Shown: positions 27,501 to 37,231, counted from the stretch's first letter. The stretch: 49,443 nt of DNA from Bacteroidota bacterium (GCA_027484125.1 JAIXUI010000010.1:1-49443); one strand, 5' to 3'. Notes: generated from the letters alone by a model not told the origin. Program-made: numbers and translations.

Positions 27501-29850
27501 CAGGATCTGGTGTAGTAGCATTCCTAATTGCACCTAAGATGTCATCGGTAACGTAAGACAAGGATTGAGCGATGTTGTTAATCGAAGCAGTTGTTGGAAT
27601 TGGGAAAACTGGACTCAAATAACCAGGATTTACCAACTGTGAATTAGCATCTTGCCCTCTAGCAGTAGTCCAATCAGCCAAAGAAGCAAAATCAGTAGCA
27701 GCAACTCTCACCAAGTTAGAGTTTACAGCATTGTTTAGAAAGAAGACATTGTTATTGCTTTGAGTTACACTTGCAGTTGTATCAAGACTGATATTTAAAG
27801 CCCTTACACCAGCACCTAAACTTGGAGTAGCACTTGAGCCTGAAATATAAAGGATGTTGTTTTTGATCACTAATCCATTGTATGCAGGGTTTGTACTCGT
27901 ACCACCTGTTGCGTTTATAAGCCCATAAACGGTGGTAGAATTACCATTAATCAAAGAAATGTTTAATGTGTTATTCGCAATCTCCATGTAATCGGTAGGA
28001 TTTACCGGAATTGCAGTTGAAGAAAATGAAGCAGCTACTGTCATCAAACGAGGAGTGGTAGAACGAACATTTCCACTTACCACGTTATTATAAAACAAAT
28101 TGGGGGTATTGACATCCCCATCAAAATCAGAGAATGAAAATCCACCGGCACCTAAATCACCGGTGACCAGGTTTCCATGAATTTTAGAATTTACAATTTT
28201 TGAAAAAGTACCTGCAAATGCGGTAGTACTAGTCTGAATGGTATTGAATTCATTGTTGTTAAGTTCTAAATCCTTCTGATTGGAAACTGTTATGAAAGAG
28301 GCATTATTGACTCTTACAAATTTGTTACTCGCAATTTTATTTCCGTTAGATAAGCCAAAAGCAAAGGGAAGACCAAGTAAGTCAAGTTGATTATTGCCGT
28401 TTCTAAAAGTACATCCAGTAACTAAGTTGTTAGAGGAGGAATTGATTTGCAATAATCGATTAAATGTACTTGTAGTTCCTGTTACAGTGTCTGCCAAGAA
28501 AGTACAATTAGTAATGGTGTTGAAATCGGCATCCAATCGCAACCTCATGGAGAACTGCTGAGTAGCACCTGTACCGGTAAATGTGGCAGGACGGGCGAAA
28601 GTCAGGTTAGAAAAAACAAAATAATCGGCACCAACTAAATCAAATCCCATTTTAGTTAGCACAGTATCAAACGTAATTACCGCTGTACCTGAAGCAGGTC
28701 CCGCAAAGTTGATCGGGCTAGTTGCAGAGGCACCTGAAATAGGAGGAATAACCACAGGACCTTCAGTGTAAGTACCCGAAGCAACATTGAAGGTTACAGA
28801 ACCAGAAACACCACCACATTTTAAAGCGTCAACAGCGGCAGCAAAAGTTTGGAAGTTGCCATTGGCTCCAATGGTGTAAGCGCCATTCAGAGGAGCACAA
28901 TAATTGAATACCAATGTGTCGTTGCCTGCTAAAATATCAGGAGCTCCATTAACTGAGTTAACCCATACTTTAAGTACACCTGAACCTGTAGATGGGAACG
29001 TAACTTGTGACAAGAAACTAAAAGTTCCTACTTGCCCAGAAATAAAGGAATTATTCAAACTCTCGGTTACAACAGCACTGTTATCTAACTGATAAGACAG
29101 AGAACCTGAGGTAATGGTGGTATTTCCATTGTTGCCAAGTTGAACAGTTACTGTTTGAGGAGTTCCTGTGATAATTGGTCGGGATGGAGATGTTAAAGAC
29201 ATTAACCCTAAATCAGCCCCATTAAGATTTCCAAACTCAAACTTTACGTTTGGACGGATAGTATTCAAGGTGCCATTAGTGGTGGGTGGATTGTTATCTG
29301 CATTCCAAGAGAGCATTTTAGTAACATTGGTAAAATGCGTTCGATACTGAGTTGGGCTTGTAAAGTTGGTGATACCTGCCCCACCGAGATTAGTTTCTAT
29401 GAAAACTATCAAATTCCCCCCGGAATACACAAATGGAGTTGGAAGCGTTAGATCAACCCAATTTCCCTGTGAGATTGTAGCAGTGTCCACGGTACCCGTT
29501 GCGTGGGGCAAAGCACTACCTAAAATGGATGTAGTGGGTACACCAGTGGTAAAAGTAGTGTCGTTCCAGGGTAAGAAATAAATGGAATACGGAATCTGAG
29601 CATTGAAAAAACCGATGGTGGTGTCCATGAAAAAGGAAACCTTAGTAATAGCACCAGTCCTAAATCCAAGTTCCTGAGGGGTATAAAGAATGGCTGCTCT
29701 TTCAAAACCATTGACCACACTCAAGGGGAACCTTGTCCGAGTACTCGACGGATGCGGAGGGTTTCCCGAAGGAACTTCTATACTGGTCTGTGCCATAAGT
29801 CCTGAAAGGCAACTCAGGAAAAAAAGCAGGAATACATACAGATTTTTCAT
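24535..29850 (-). CDS. Giant T9SS-secreted modular protein A (beta-helix, CARDB, lamin-tail domains)
   Basis: 1771 residues from ATG 29850, which begins a signal peptide (MKNLYVFLLFFLSCLSGLMAQ). Rough layout: N-terminal beta-sandwich (22-215); CARDB-like domain (215-330); right-handed parallel beta-helix with many NN-ladder turns ending in DPGAYEFN (330-800); CARDB (805-910); jelly-roll/MAM-like domain (915-1090) starting FPYTQNFEAGNGGW; an Ig-like stretch; lamin-tail domain (1220-1370) with DADFVEISNLG; PKD-like segment; two further CARDB repeats; and a T9SS type A sorting domain at the end (RVYPNPSADVFNVDI to VVIKK). Probably attached to the surface or released. Function unknown; adhesin or polysaccharide-binding scaffold are possibilities. 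Same architecture as its upstream neighbour. Confidence 0.88.
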   Translation of the reverse strand: MKNLYVFLLFFLSCLSGLMAQTSIEVPSGNPPHPSSTRTRFPLSVVNGFERAAILYTPQELGFRTGAITKVSFFMDTTIGFFNAQIPYSIYFLPWNDTTFTTGVPTTSILGSALPHATGTVDTATISQGNWVDLTLPTPFVYSGGNLIVFIETNLGGAGITNFTSPTQYRTHFTNVTKMLSWNADNNPPTTNGTLNTIRPNVKFEFGNLNGADLGLMSLTSPSRPIITGTPQTVTVQLGNNGNTTITSGSLSYQLDNSAVVTESLNNSFISGQVGTFSFLSQVTFPSTGSGVLKVWVNSVNGAPDILAGNDTLVFNYCAPLNGAYTIGANGNFQTFAAAVDALKCGGVSGSVTFNVASGTYTEGPVVIPPISGASATSPINFAGPASGTAVITFDTVLTKMGFDLVGADYFVFSNLTFARPATFTGTGATQQFSMRLRLDADFNTITNCTFLADTVTGTTSTFNRLLQINSSSNNLVTGCTFRNGNNQLDLLGLPFAFGLSNGNKIASNKFVRVNNASFITVSNQKDLELNNNEFNTIQTSTTAFAGTFSKIVNSKIHGNLVTGDLGAGGFSFSDFDGDVNTPNLFYNNVVSGNVRSTTPRLMTVAASFSSTAIPVNPTDYMEIANNTLNISLINGNSTTVYGLINATGGTSTNPAYNGLVIKNNILYISGSSATPSLGAGVRALNISLDTTASVTQSNNNVFFLNNAVNSNLVRVAATDFASLADWTTARGQDANSQLVNPGYLSPVFPIPTTASINNIAQSLSYVTDDILGAIRNATTPDPGAYEFNVTPVDLGVVDLAAPISGCGLGNDTVKVKITNRGTVAVSNFNVTYQINGGAVQNTLISATINPGDTAIYSLTPLANFTTPGSYSVRIQVSASGDGQVFNDTLLAVVNSIQTVATFPYTQNFEAGNGGWLAGGVLSSWALGTPNKPVINTAAPNGTQSYVTGLTGTHNPNERSFVMSPCFNFSTLPNPRIRMNIFWSSQLNIDGAVLQGSIDGGTTWFPLGSVNEFRSINWYNNNGMSGGSAPGSVNQFLTNGGTFAWSGLGSTSSGAWVTAERSLPELANQSNARLRVAFASDGTTQNDGFAFDNIEIWQPLNPVITSVNDLRDTCSLMPRTVEANITALAPIQTVNVLYNLAGNATGPFSVAPMTFNSATSRWIGTIPAGTSATMVYYKVAAISNNGLTDTSLTFNYTDDKILVSAGPDVNLNVGQTTILRAAYNEPKIKFTEITLFSTGTGRTLTYPAHFTTTDADFVEISNLGSSPFDMGGYIYEQVGVSPRTYSIPAGTIVPGGGQLVLHLGTGTDSPANLYFNTGGTNGALSSTTAAGFILKRPDQTIVDVVASNNFNVVGVSGVTSLDWSGTIPSSSGRAGIIRKISDNNNAADWVLSSANDLQTVGSPNTGLTFSGGGAWSVSWNTTPVTNSDTVIVGPFATAGTYPFIVTVTDGNCSKSDTINVIVSGVAQTTDAGFTRISAPLSAVNAGSNQVIRGWLRNFGTASLSNIAVGYNVNNGTAVTQSVPGPLNPGDSIQVTFTTPWLVPAGSSHVLKLFSRVTGDVQVANDTATRVVIVSATDAAIQRIVSPAANAIISGPTPITATIRNVGSIAISNFDVAYSVNNVPRATQTVTSTIQPGDSLNFTFTSQWTPTSGGSFNVRVYITGFAADGNRNNDTANVIVNSVVSVKDFSSQALRVYPNPSADVFNVDISEVSGVTDLYLIDPMGRVVKHEVIKQSSPFIHTLNVSDMNEGLYFIQVITSEGRRISPVVIKK

Positions 29851-29869
29851 CGTATTGTTTGACATAATA

Positions 29870-29877
29870 CAAATGTA
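29870..29877 (-). promoter_or_regulatory. Promoter -7 box of giant protein gene A
   Basis: The minus strand reads TACATTTG, a perfect TAnnTTTG. The -33 region about 18-20 nt upstream is GTTTTC, an imperfect match. Transcription would begin near the ATG at 29865, leaving about 15 nt before the ATG at 29850 that begins the signal peptide; this decides the start. Confidence 0.6.
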
Positions 29878-29911
29878 AAAACTGCGTGTATCGAAAACAT
29901 GTAATAAATGC

Positions 29912-29938
29912 AAAAAGGCTTGTTAAATAACTAGCCTT
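29912..29938 (-). terminator. Second terminator downstream of giant protein gene B
   Basis: AAGGCT-T-GTTA (29915-29925) pairs with TAAC-T-AGCCTT (29928-29938), and five T residues follow on the minus strand. It lies just upstream of the promoter for gene A and insulates it. Confidence 0.65.
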
Positions 29939-29960
29939 CTTTAAAACCTATTAACAACAG

Positions 29961-29985
29961 AAAGGGCGACCAATTGGCCGCCCTT
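29961..29985 (-). terminator. First terminator downstream of giant protein gene B
   Basis: GGGCG-A-CCAATTGG-C-CGCCC is a 20-bp self-complementary stem with one mismatch. It is followed on the minus strand by TTTCTGTT, 20 bp after the stop of the 30007-35286 gene. Confidence 0.75.
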
Positions 29986-30006
29986 CTGCATAAAGAATTT
30001 GAAACT

Positions 30007-33000
30007 TTACTTACGAATTACGATAGAAGCCGTGCTTTGAGAATCACGACCAATAAAACGCAAGGTGTAAATACCGGCTCTCAAATCTGAAACATCAAGT
30101 GTTTCAGTGACTTCTGATAAATCACCATGAAGAACACGCTCTTTAACCACTCTACCCATTGCATCAATCATTTGAAGACGACCATTTGTAGCAGAAGTGA
30201 ATTGAACGTAAAGTTCACTGCTAGCAGGGTTAGGATATACTTTTCCAAAATCCTTACCATTCAATTCAATTACTGAAACAGTTGAATTTACTGTTACAGA
30301 AGCAGTGTCGTTAGTTCGGTTGACATCATTGGTTAGACCAGTCGTATAAACTCTGATGGTTCTTGCACCAGTTCCTGTTGGAGTCCAAGGAGCAGTAAAC
30401 TGGAACGTGATAGAATCGCCAGGTTGGATAGTTGTGGTAACGGACTGAGTTGCAGTAAACACATTATTTACAGAATAAGCTACGTCGAAACCAGTGATAG
30501 GCATGTTACCATAGTTTTTAACAATAGCACTTATAGGTGTTGCAGAGGAAATATTGGCATTAGTAGTTGGAGAAATGATTCTCGCTACACCACCATCTAC
30601 CATTTGGGTTACAACAACTTTACTTGCGGTATCATTTTGAACATTGGCATCGCCTGCGATTGCTGAAAACACTTTTATCGTATAAGAACCACCTACGGTT
30701 GGCGTCCAAGGTGTAGTAAAGGTTACTTGAACGGAGTCACCAGCATTCAAAGGACCAGAAAATGGCTGCGTTACAGCGGTATTATTGTTAATTCTGTATC
30801 CTACCGTAGTATTAGAAATTGCGATGGTACCAGTATTTCTAAACCAGCCACGGATTGTTACAGGCTGATTTAGAGTAACAGTACTTGCAGCAGGGGCACT
30901 TACGCGAGTAAAGCCACCATCTAAAGTTCCACTACCACCAGTTACAATAACACTTACTGTGTCTGAAGAAGTACAAATACCATCAGTTACAGTAGCGATG
31001 TAATTATAGGTTCCTGCTGCAGCGAATGGCCCAACAGTAACCGTAACATTTTGAGTGGGAGGAGTAGTATTCCAGCTAACTTGAGCATTAGAGCTCACGG
31101 TTACTCCAGAGTTTGCAGCTCCAATAGTTTGAGTAGTTACTGAAGAAAGAGACCAATCTGAAGCATTATTTGCATCAACATTAGTTCTTACAAGACCAGC
31201 ATTTCCAGAAGAACTTGGAATCGAACCTGACCAATCAGCAGCAGTAACACCTGAGGTTGCAGCAAACTGATATCCATTGGAAGCAACTGCATCTAATACA
31301 GCACCGGAAACATTACGTAAAATGAAGCCTGCCTGAGAACCGGAAGAAAGAGATCCATTGGTACCACCCATATTGAAGTAGAAGTTAGCAGGATCGTCAG
31401 TGCCGGATCCAACATTAAGAACCATGGTTGCAGCAGCAGGAAGTACTACGTTTGGAATGGTGAATGACCTTGTTGTTGCACCTACAACTTCAACTTGGTA
31501 TCCTGTCAAATTAATAGGTGAGTTACCAAAGTTTCCAATTTCAATAAAGTCAGCATCATTAGGATTAACATAGGCAGGATAAGAGGCTGTTTGGCCTGTT
31601 CCTGTTTTGAAGAGCGTAATTTCAGAGATACGAACCAAATTTTCATTCGGTAATGTAGCAGTCAAAGTAGCGGTCTGGCCAGTAGTGATATTTTGGTTAG
31701 GACCTGCATTGATGACCAGATAAGCATTAGTATAAGAGTACACATTGCTAGTATCTGATAAACCTGCACTATCGAGAGCAGTAACCAGATAACGAATCAT
31801 GGTTCCGGCAGTTCCACCTGGGATTGTACCAGTCCAAAGATTAGTACCCGCATTGAAATTCATTGGAGCAGCGGTAAATGTGCCACTGTTGCTCAAATCA
31901 TAATGAAGGTTTACCGTCTGTAAGCCAGCAAATCGAAGGATACTGGCAGATACTTGGCGAGTCATCACAGAACAAGTATCATTCAAACGAGTTACTGTCT
32001 GAATCACTGGATCAACTGGCTGAACAATAGTGAAATCATCGAATGCGAAACCATCATCCTCTCCGGAAGCATCAGAAGTAAATCTAATTCTAAACTGAAC
32101 TTGTGCTTGGTTTGCTAATACTGCCAAAGGATATTCTGCAGTTAACCAACTTCCAGAACCAGGACTTCCTACCCAAACAGGCTGTCCATTGGATGAGTTC
32201 ACGGATGATGCATTATACCAATTGATACCACTACCTACTGTACCAAGTACAGTCCAAGTGGCTCCACCATCTGTTGAATATTGTACGTTAGCACCATCCC
32301 AGTTATTCTCACTATCCCACCATACTTTCATGGTCAATTTAGGGTTGGAGAGATTGGCAAACGAAAAGCAAGGTGATTGAACAAAAGAAGCTTCATTAGA
32401 ATTATACAAACCTGTTAGGTTGGTCACCCAAGAGTTTGGTGCAGAAGCTGCTGAGTTAATAATACTTTTTGCAGGAGTACCGAGTGCCCAAGACGAGTTA
32501 TTACCACCTGAAACCCAGCCACCCGATCCAGCGTCAAAGTTTTGGGTATAAGGGAATGTGGTAATCACAGGGATGCTTTCAACCACCTTAAAGGTTGAGT
32601 CGTTAAGCGCATTTAAATCACCAGCTACATTTGCAATTGCAACAAAATTATAAGTACCAGCTGTTGCTAAGTTAGCCGCAGTAGTAAAGGTGTAACTAAC
32701 CGTATCGCCAGGATTAATTGGGCCTGCAAATACAGCAGAAACTGGAGTACCACCGTTTACAGAATAGCTTACATTAATGTTAGTAGCTACAGCAGTTCCA
32801 AAATTGTAAATACGAATAGAAACATTCTCATTAGCAGTTAATCCACAACCATTGTTTGGAGAAGTGATTGCCACAACACCAACATCGTTTGGACTAACAT
32901 TAAATTCATAAGCACCGATGTCAGGAGTAGCAGATCTTGTAGCTCCAGTAAAGTCTGTTGTAACAGAGGCAATCGGAGTTGCTGAATTATTCAGAGGAAG

Positions 33001-35286
33001 AGCACTTGGAGTAAGGTTAGTGGCAGTTGCAAATACTGGATTTGCACTTACTGAACTAATCTCTTGTCCGGTAGCTGCTGTCCAGTCGGCTACTGTGTTG
33101 TAGGTAAGAGGAGCAAAAGTTGCGATAAACAAAGGAGCAACACTGTTTGCTTGGAAATAGTTGTTGTTAGAGAACTGAGCACCACTTAAAAGCGCAGTAT
33201 CTGCAACAAAAAAACCACCCCAAGAGTTACCAGTGTTTTGAGCGTTATTGGCTTTCAAGCCAACTATGTTGTTGTTTTTGAAAACGAGATTGTCAAAAGC
33301 ATAAGCGTCTAAGCTGTTAAAATTCTCGTTTAAAGAAACCATACCATTTGTACCGAATGCAGCACCGCTACCAGCTTGAATACGTGCGGTATTAAACACA
33401 ATTTCAAGGTTGTCTTTAGGATTCGGATTTGCAGCAACAGTGTCATATCGTGCTTCGATAGTGAAAGCGCGAGGGGTTGTGCTGCTTGTAATAACGTTTA
33501 CGACGTTGTTATAAACCTGATTGGCGGTAGCATTAACATTGTTCATGTCAATCAAGTAGAAAGCTGTTGTACCAAGGTTTCCATTGATAAGGTTGTTTCT
33601 AACTGAAGCGCCATTTACTGACTCTAAACGGATACCAGTTCCAGGAGTATTAGTAGCATTACCTGTTAGCGTGTTGCTAGTTACTTGAGGAGCATCTTGA
33701 CGAGTCAAGCTTATACCAGTACCTCTATAATTAACGATGATGTTATTAGTTACTATGGTGTTTAATCCAAACACACTATTTGACCCCGCACCAGTCACTG
33801 CATCGCTAACCCCTCTGAATGTATTTCCATCGATGTTAAAGCCGCTACCTGAAAATCTAATTCCAACATTTCCAAAAATGGTGGTAGAGTCATTAAACAC
33901 ACAACCAGAGATACTGCCATTCATAGCGCCAACTCCATAATTCAATAAGGTAGAGCTTGTGAAATTTCCAGTGATAACTGGGCGTGCAAATGTTAGGTTA
34001 CTAAAACTAACATTGCTTGCGTTTTGTACACGGAAGATATCACGGTGAGGAGCAGCACTTGCGGTATCACATAACAAAGTGACGTCAGCAGCTGAGCCAG
34101 TAGAAGAGGTAAACATGACACTATTGGTAGCAGAAGAACCTGGAACCGCATTAATGGTGTAACGACCATAGTATGTTCCGGGTAGAATTTGGAAAACTAC
34201 AGGACCTGCTACACCACCACAGGTGATGGCATTAACTGCATCCTGAATGCTGCTGTAAGTTCCACCAGTACCTACTGTGTAAGTACCTGCAGGAAGTGCT
34301 AAACACAGATTGGAAGTTAAAGTATCATTGGCAGGGTTTAAATCAGGGCTACCGTTGGCGTTGGTAATCCAAACTTTTAATTGAGGAGTTCCTGAAGCAG
34401 GGATAGTAGCTTGAGTTGCGAAGGTATGAAGCGTATTTCCACCTAATGGGATGCTTCCACTAAAAGGCTCAATAACAGGAGTTCCGCCATTAACTGAGAA
34501 ACCAACTGAGCCAGAGGTAATGGTATTTGCGGCGAAGTTGTTAATGCGGAAAGTAACTGTTGCGTTACCTGGAGATACAGGGCTAGTTGGGCTGATTAAA
34601 GCAGTTGCAGCAGCGTCAGTACCTGCAGTTGGGAGAAAACCGAAACGCATGTTTGGGCGATCCTGACTGTTGAATACTTGCCCTGTAGTACCGGGACAAG
34701 TATTAACATTGTCCTGACGATCCCAAATACTAGCCATAAAACCGGTACCGGTCATATTAACAATAGCGTTATTGGTGTAGGAAATAGTACCTGAAGGTGT
34801 TGAGTTATCAAAACAAACTTCTATAACCACATTGCTAACACCATCCCAGAAAAAGTTGGTGCTGAAAGGATGGTTATTCCAACCTTGCTGATCCGTGTAA
34901 GAAGGGTTTGTATAGACTGAAGTCAGACCAGTTACAAAACCACCAGACAAATCTGTTGCAGTGGTTCCTCCCATCTTAATTTCAAAGTTCAACAAAGCTG
35001 TTGAAAGTGAGCCTCCACTCGCAGAATAAGTTGTCAGTGCGGTTGTGACCACATCAAAATCCAAGGCATTGATGTTACCAGCGGATGCACCGGCGGCAGT
35101 TAATTCTGAGGCAAGCACGAGGAACTGAGCCCTGGAAGACTCATACCAGTTGCCGTAGGGTGATGGATAGGTGGTACCGGTGTTATTCGTTGTACCTGTA
35201 CCTACCGTTACCGTTAGCTGAGCCTTTGACTGCCAACCAATTAGCAGCAGGCTCAACAATGCAAGCAATCGTAAGCGTTTAATCAT
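30007..35286 (-). CDS. Giant T9SS-secreted modular protein B, paralogue of protein A
   Basis: 1759 residues. The signal peptide is MIKRLRLLALLSLLLIGWQS. Domain order repeats that of its neighbour: N-terminal sandwich, CARDB-like domain, parallel beta-helix ending in DIGAYEFNVSP, CARDB (DVGVVAITSPNNGCGL), jelly-roll domain (FPYTQNFDAGSGGW), Ig-like stretch, lamin-tail domain (NDADFIEIGNFG), PKD-like segment, two CARDB repeats, and a T9SS sorting domain (KVYPNPASSELYVQF to SIVIRK). Many blocks are near-identical between A and B, for example FAFDD/FAFDN and NNYGN-type turns, so they arose by tandem duplication. TAACTTTA (35304-35311), one base off TAnnTTTG, may be the promoter. No catalytic motif was found. 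Confidence 0.88.
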   Translation of the reverse strand: MIKRLRLLALLSLLLIGWQSKAQLTVTVGTGTTNNTGTTYPSPYGNWYESSRAQFLVLASELTAAGASAGNINALDFDVVTTALTTYSASGGSLSTALLNFEIKMGGTTATDLSGGFVTGLTSVYTNPSYTDQQGWNNHPFSTNFFWDGVSNVVIEVCFDNSTPSGTISYTNNAIVNMTGTGFMASIWDRQDNVNTCPGTTGQVFNSQDRPNMRFGFLPTAGTDAAATALISPTSPVSPGNATVTFRINNFAANTITSGSVGFSVNGGTPVIEPFSGSIPLGGNTLHTFATQATIPASGTPQLKVWITNANGSPDLNPANDTLTSNLCLALPAGTYTVGTGGTYSSIQDAVNAITCGGVAGPVVFQILPGTYYGRYTINAVPGSSATNSVMFTSSTGSAADVTLLCDTASAAPHRDIFRVQNASNVSFSNLTFARPVITGNFTSSTLLNYGVGAMNGSISGCVFNDSTTIFGNVGIRFSGSGFNIDGNTFRGVSDAVTGAGSNSVFGLNTIVTNNIIVNYRGTGISLTRQDAPQVTSNTLTGNATNTPGTGIRLESVNGASVRNNLINGNLGTTAFYLIDMNNVNATANQVYNNVVNVITSSTTPRAFTIEARYDTVAANPNPKDNLEIVFNTARIQAGSGAAFGTNGMVSLNENFNSLDAYAFDNLVFKNNNIVGLKANNAQNTGNSWGGFFVADTALLSGAQFSNNNYFQANSVAPLFIATFAPLTYNTVADWTAATGQEISSVSANPVFATATNLTPSALPLNNSATPIASVTTDFTGATRSATPDIGAYEFNVSPNDVGVVAITSPNNGCGLTANENVSIRIYNFGTAVATNINVSYSVNGGTPVSAVFAGPINPGDTVSYTFTTAANLATAGTYNFVAIANVAGDLNALNDSTFKVVESIPVITTFPYTQNFDAGSGGWVSGGNNSSWALGTPAKSIINSAASAPNSWVTNLTGLYNSNEASFVQSPCFSFANLSNPKLTMKVWWDSENNWDGANVQYSTDGGATWTVLGTVGSGINWYNASSVNSSNGQPVWVGSPGSGSWLTAEYPLAVLANQAQVQFRIRFTSDASGEDDGFAFDDFTIVQPVDPVIQTVTRLNDTCSVMTRQVSASILRFAGLQTVNLHYDLSNSGTFTAAPMNFNAGTNLWTGTIPGGTAGTMIRYLVTALDSAGLSDTSNVYSYTNAYLVINAGPNQNITTGQTATLTATLPNENLVRISEITLFKTGTGQTASYPAYVNPNDADFIEIGNFGNSPINLTGYQVEVVGATTRSFTIPNVVLPAAATMVLNVGSGTDDPANFYFNMGGTNGSLSSGSQAGFILRNVSGAVLDAVASNGYQFAATSGVTAADWSGSIPSSSGNAGLVRTNVDANNASDWSLSSVTTQTIGAANSGVTVSSNAQVSWNTTPPTQNVTVTVGPFAAAGTYNYIATVTDGICTSSDTVSVIVTGGSGTLDGGFTRVSAPAASTVTLNQPVTIRGWFRNTGTIAISNTTVGYRINNNTAVTQPFSGPLNAGDSVQVTFTTPWTPTVGGSYTIKVFSAIAGDANVQNDTASKVVVTQMVDGGVARIISPTTNANISSATPISAIVKNYGNMPITGFDVAYSVNNVFTATQSVTTTIQPGDSITFQFTAPWTPTGTGARTIRVYTTGLTNDVNRTNDTASVTVNSTVSVIELNGKDFGKVYPNPASSELYVQFTSATNGRLQMIDAMGRVVKERVLHGDLSEVTETLDVSDLRAGIYTLRFIGRDSQSTASIVIRK

Positions 35287-35314
35287 TTGATTTGGTTTTG
35301 GCCTAAAGTTAAAT

Positions 35315-35360
35315 AAAAAAGGAGCATTTCCACTTTTAATCCAATGAAATGCTCCTTTTT
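35315..35360 (-). terminator. Terminator of the peptide transporter gene
   Basis: GGAGCATTTC (35321-35330) and GAAATGCTCC (35346-35355) form a perfect 10-bp stem with a 15-nt loop. On the minus strand it is followed by six T residues. It lies 15 bp after the transporter stop codon. Confidence 0.85.
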
Positions 35361-35374
35361 CAAATGAGATTGTG

Positions 35375-37231
35375 TTAACGTAATCCGTGCATCATTTTAA
35401 GCAGTCGTCCACTAATCAAGAATAAAATCAGGGAAGCAACTCCAGCCATATAAACGAAAATCATAAAAAAGTCGTAAAGGTTACTGATTTTCATGCCTAA
35501 GAACGTTGGTCGCTCCGGATTAAGATTCCATTGCTCTATCTGACCTCCATCTTTCATGGTGTAAAGCATTTGACCATCCTGAGAAATAGCGGCATTAGAA
35601 AATCCTTTGCTTGCTGCACTTATTAATTTGAGGGCATAAACCGAAACATTTTTCTGTTCCATTGGAATGGCCTGTGCTCCAATTACTTTTCCGTCTTCAC
35701 ACTTAATCTCTGTCACCGGCAACGCCAAACTATCTTTAGGAGATTGGCTGAATACGCCTTCTGCCAGTTTCATGGTGTTGATAGAAGCCAACAAGTCCTG
35801 ATTTTCAACTTTACAAGATGCCACCATCTTAACTTCTTCAGGGTATAAGGCAGAAAGGTCTCCGGCAAATTTGTTGGCGGTTGCTGTTGACATAAACCAA
35901 ACACCCATCAACAACGACACGAAGCGGGTTGGTGCGAGCTTCACTACCATTGATAATCCAATCGGTGATAAGCAAAGCTCCCCAATAGTATGAATCAGGT
36001 AAAGGCCAATCAACCACATCATGGATACTTTATCCCATGGTTTAACGCCGTCAACTCCCCATGCGATAAACAAATAACCAAGTGCGAGGAAAGCTAATCC
36101 CAAAGATTGTTTAACCGGAGAAGCGGGCTCTTTCTTTCTTGCATTCAAAAAAGTCCAGACTGAAACTGCAACAGGTGCAAGTACTACAATAAAAAGAGCA
36201 TTGAAAATCTGGAATAGTGAAGCGGGCATGGTCCATCCTAATATGACGCGATCCGTTTGCTCTTGAGCGAAAAAAGTAAGCGACGCTCCTGCTTGTTCAA
36301 ACGCAGACCAGAAGAAGATTACGAAAAAGGCTACGATGTAGATTACCCAAATTCTGTCTTTTTCAGTTTTTGTTAGGCTTGAGTCTGTAATAATTAATCC
36401 AGGAAGTACGATACAAGCAGAGAAGATAATTCCACCGATGGTGTCGAAACCGGCTTTAGCCGTGAATAGCCAATAGAGTACAATCAACAAGGCAGCACCT
36501 ACGATGATTTTCACAGGGCTAACTTTAGCCGGAGGAGTTGCTCCTTCCGCTTGGTGGTCAATTTTCACCGGAGGTAATCCTACCGCGCTGCCGTCTGGTC
36601 TTACAACGAATTTATTCTTGAGCCATACAAAACCGATTAAGCTCAAAATCATCCCGATACATGCTGCAAGAAATCCCCATCTGAACATAGAGGGAACTAC
36701 TTGTCCGGCTGCATCATATACTTCACCAAGATTCCCACAAACAACCGGAGCTAAAAGAGCCCCCAAGTTGATGCCTTGATAGAATATGGTGAAAGCTGAA
36801 TCTACGCGGCTATCGCCTTCCGGATACAGCTGTCCAACCATAGAAGAGATGTTGGGTTTAAAAAAGCCATTACCAAAAATGAGGAAGCCTAAACCGGTGT
36901 ACATAAGCAGTTTGGATGTTTCAACTGTCTCAAACAAACTGCCGCTCATGAACATAAAAAACTGCCCGATGGCCATCAGAACACCACCAAAAATGATGGA
37001 TCTCCTATTGCCCCAATATCGATCAGCGATGTATCCACCTAACAAAGGGGTTAGGTAAACTAATCCGGTATAACTCCCGTAGATTTTAGAAGCAAAGGCT
37101 TTATCAAACATCAGCGCGTTCACCATGTACAAGGTGAAGATGGCGCGCATACCATAATAACTGAACCGCTCCCACATTTCAGTGAAATAGAGCAAGTACA
37201 ATCCGCGGGGGTGCGAAGTAGTTGTTGACAC
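35375..37231 (-). CDS. POT/PTR2-family proton-coupled peptide transporter
   Basis: 618 residues. It should import di- and tripeptides with protons across the inner membrane. The TM1 motif EMWERFSYYGMR contains the proton-coupling ExxER pattern, and FYQGINLGALLAPVVCG matches the PTR2 signature. About 14 membrane helices can be counted. Residues about 450-570 form a long soluble insertion between the penultimate and last helices (from AGDLSALYPEEVKM to GMKISNLYDF), a feature seen in Bacteroidota members. The start codon is GTG at 37231. It is a single-gene unit with its own terminator. Confidence 0.92.
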   Translation of the reverse strand: MSTTTSHPRGLYLLYFTEMWERFSYYGMRAIFTLYMVNALMFDKAFASKIYGSYTGLVYLTPLLGGYIADRYWGNRRSIIFGGVLMAIGQFFMFMSGSLFETVETSKLLMYTGLGFLIFGNGFFKPNISSMVGQLYPEGDSRVDSAFTIFYQGINLGALLAPVVCGNLGEVYDAAGQVVPSMFRWGFLAACIGMILSLIGFVWLKNKFVVRPDGSAVGLPPVKIDHQAEGATPPAKVSPVKIIVGAALLIVLYWLFTAKAGFDTIGGIIFSACIVLPGLIITDSSLTKTEKDRIWVIYIVAFFVIFFWSAFEQAGASLTFFAQEQTDRVILGWTMPASLFQIFNALFIVVLAPVAVSVWTFLNARKKEPASPVKQSLGLAFLALGYLFIAWGVDGVKPWDKVSMMWLIGLYLIHTIGELCLSPIGLSMVVKLAPTRFVSLLMGVWFMSTATANKFAGDLSALYPEEVKMVASCKVENQDLLASINTMKLAEGVFSQSPKDSLALPVTEIKCEDGKVIGAQAIPMEQKNVSVYALKLISAASKGFSNAAISQDGQMLYTMKDGGQIEQWNLNPERPTFLGMKISNLYDFFMIFVYMAGVASLILFLISGRLLKMMHGLR

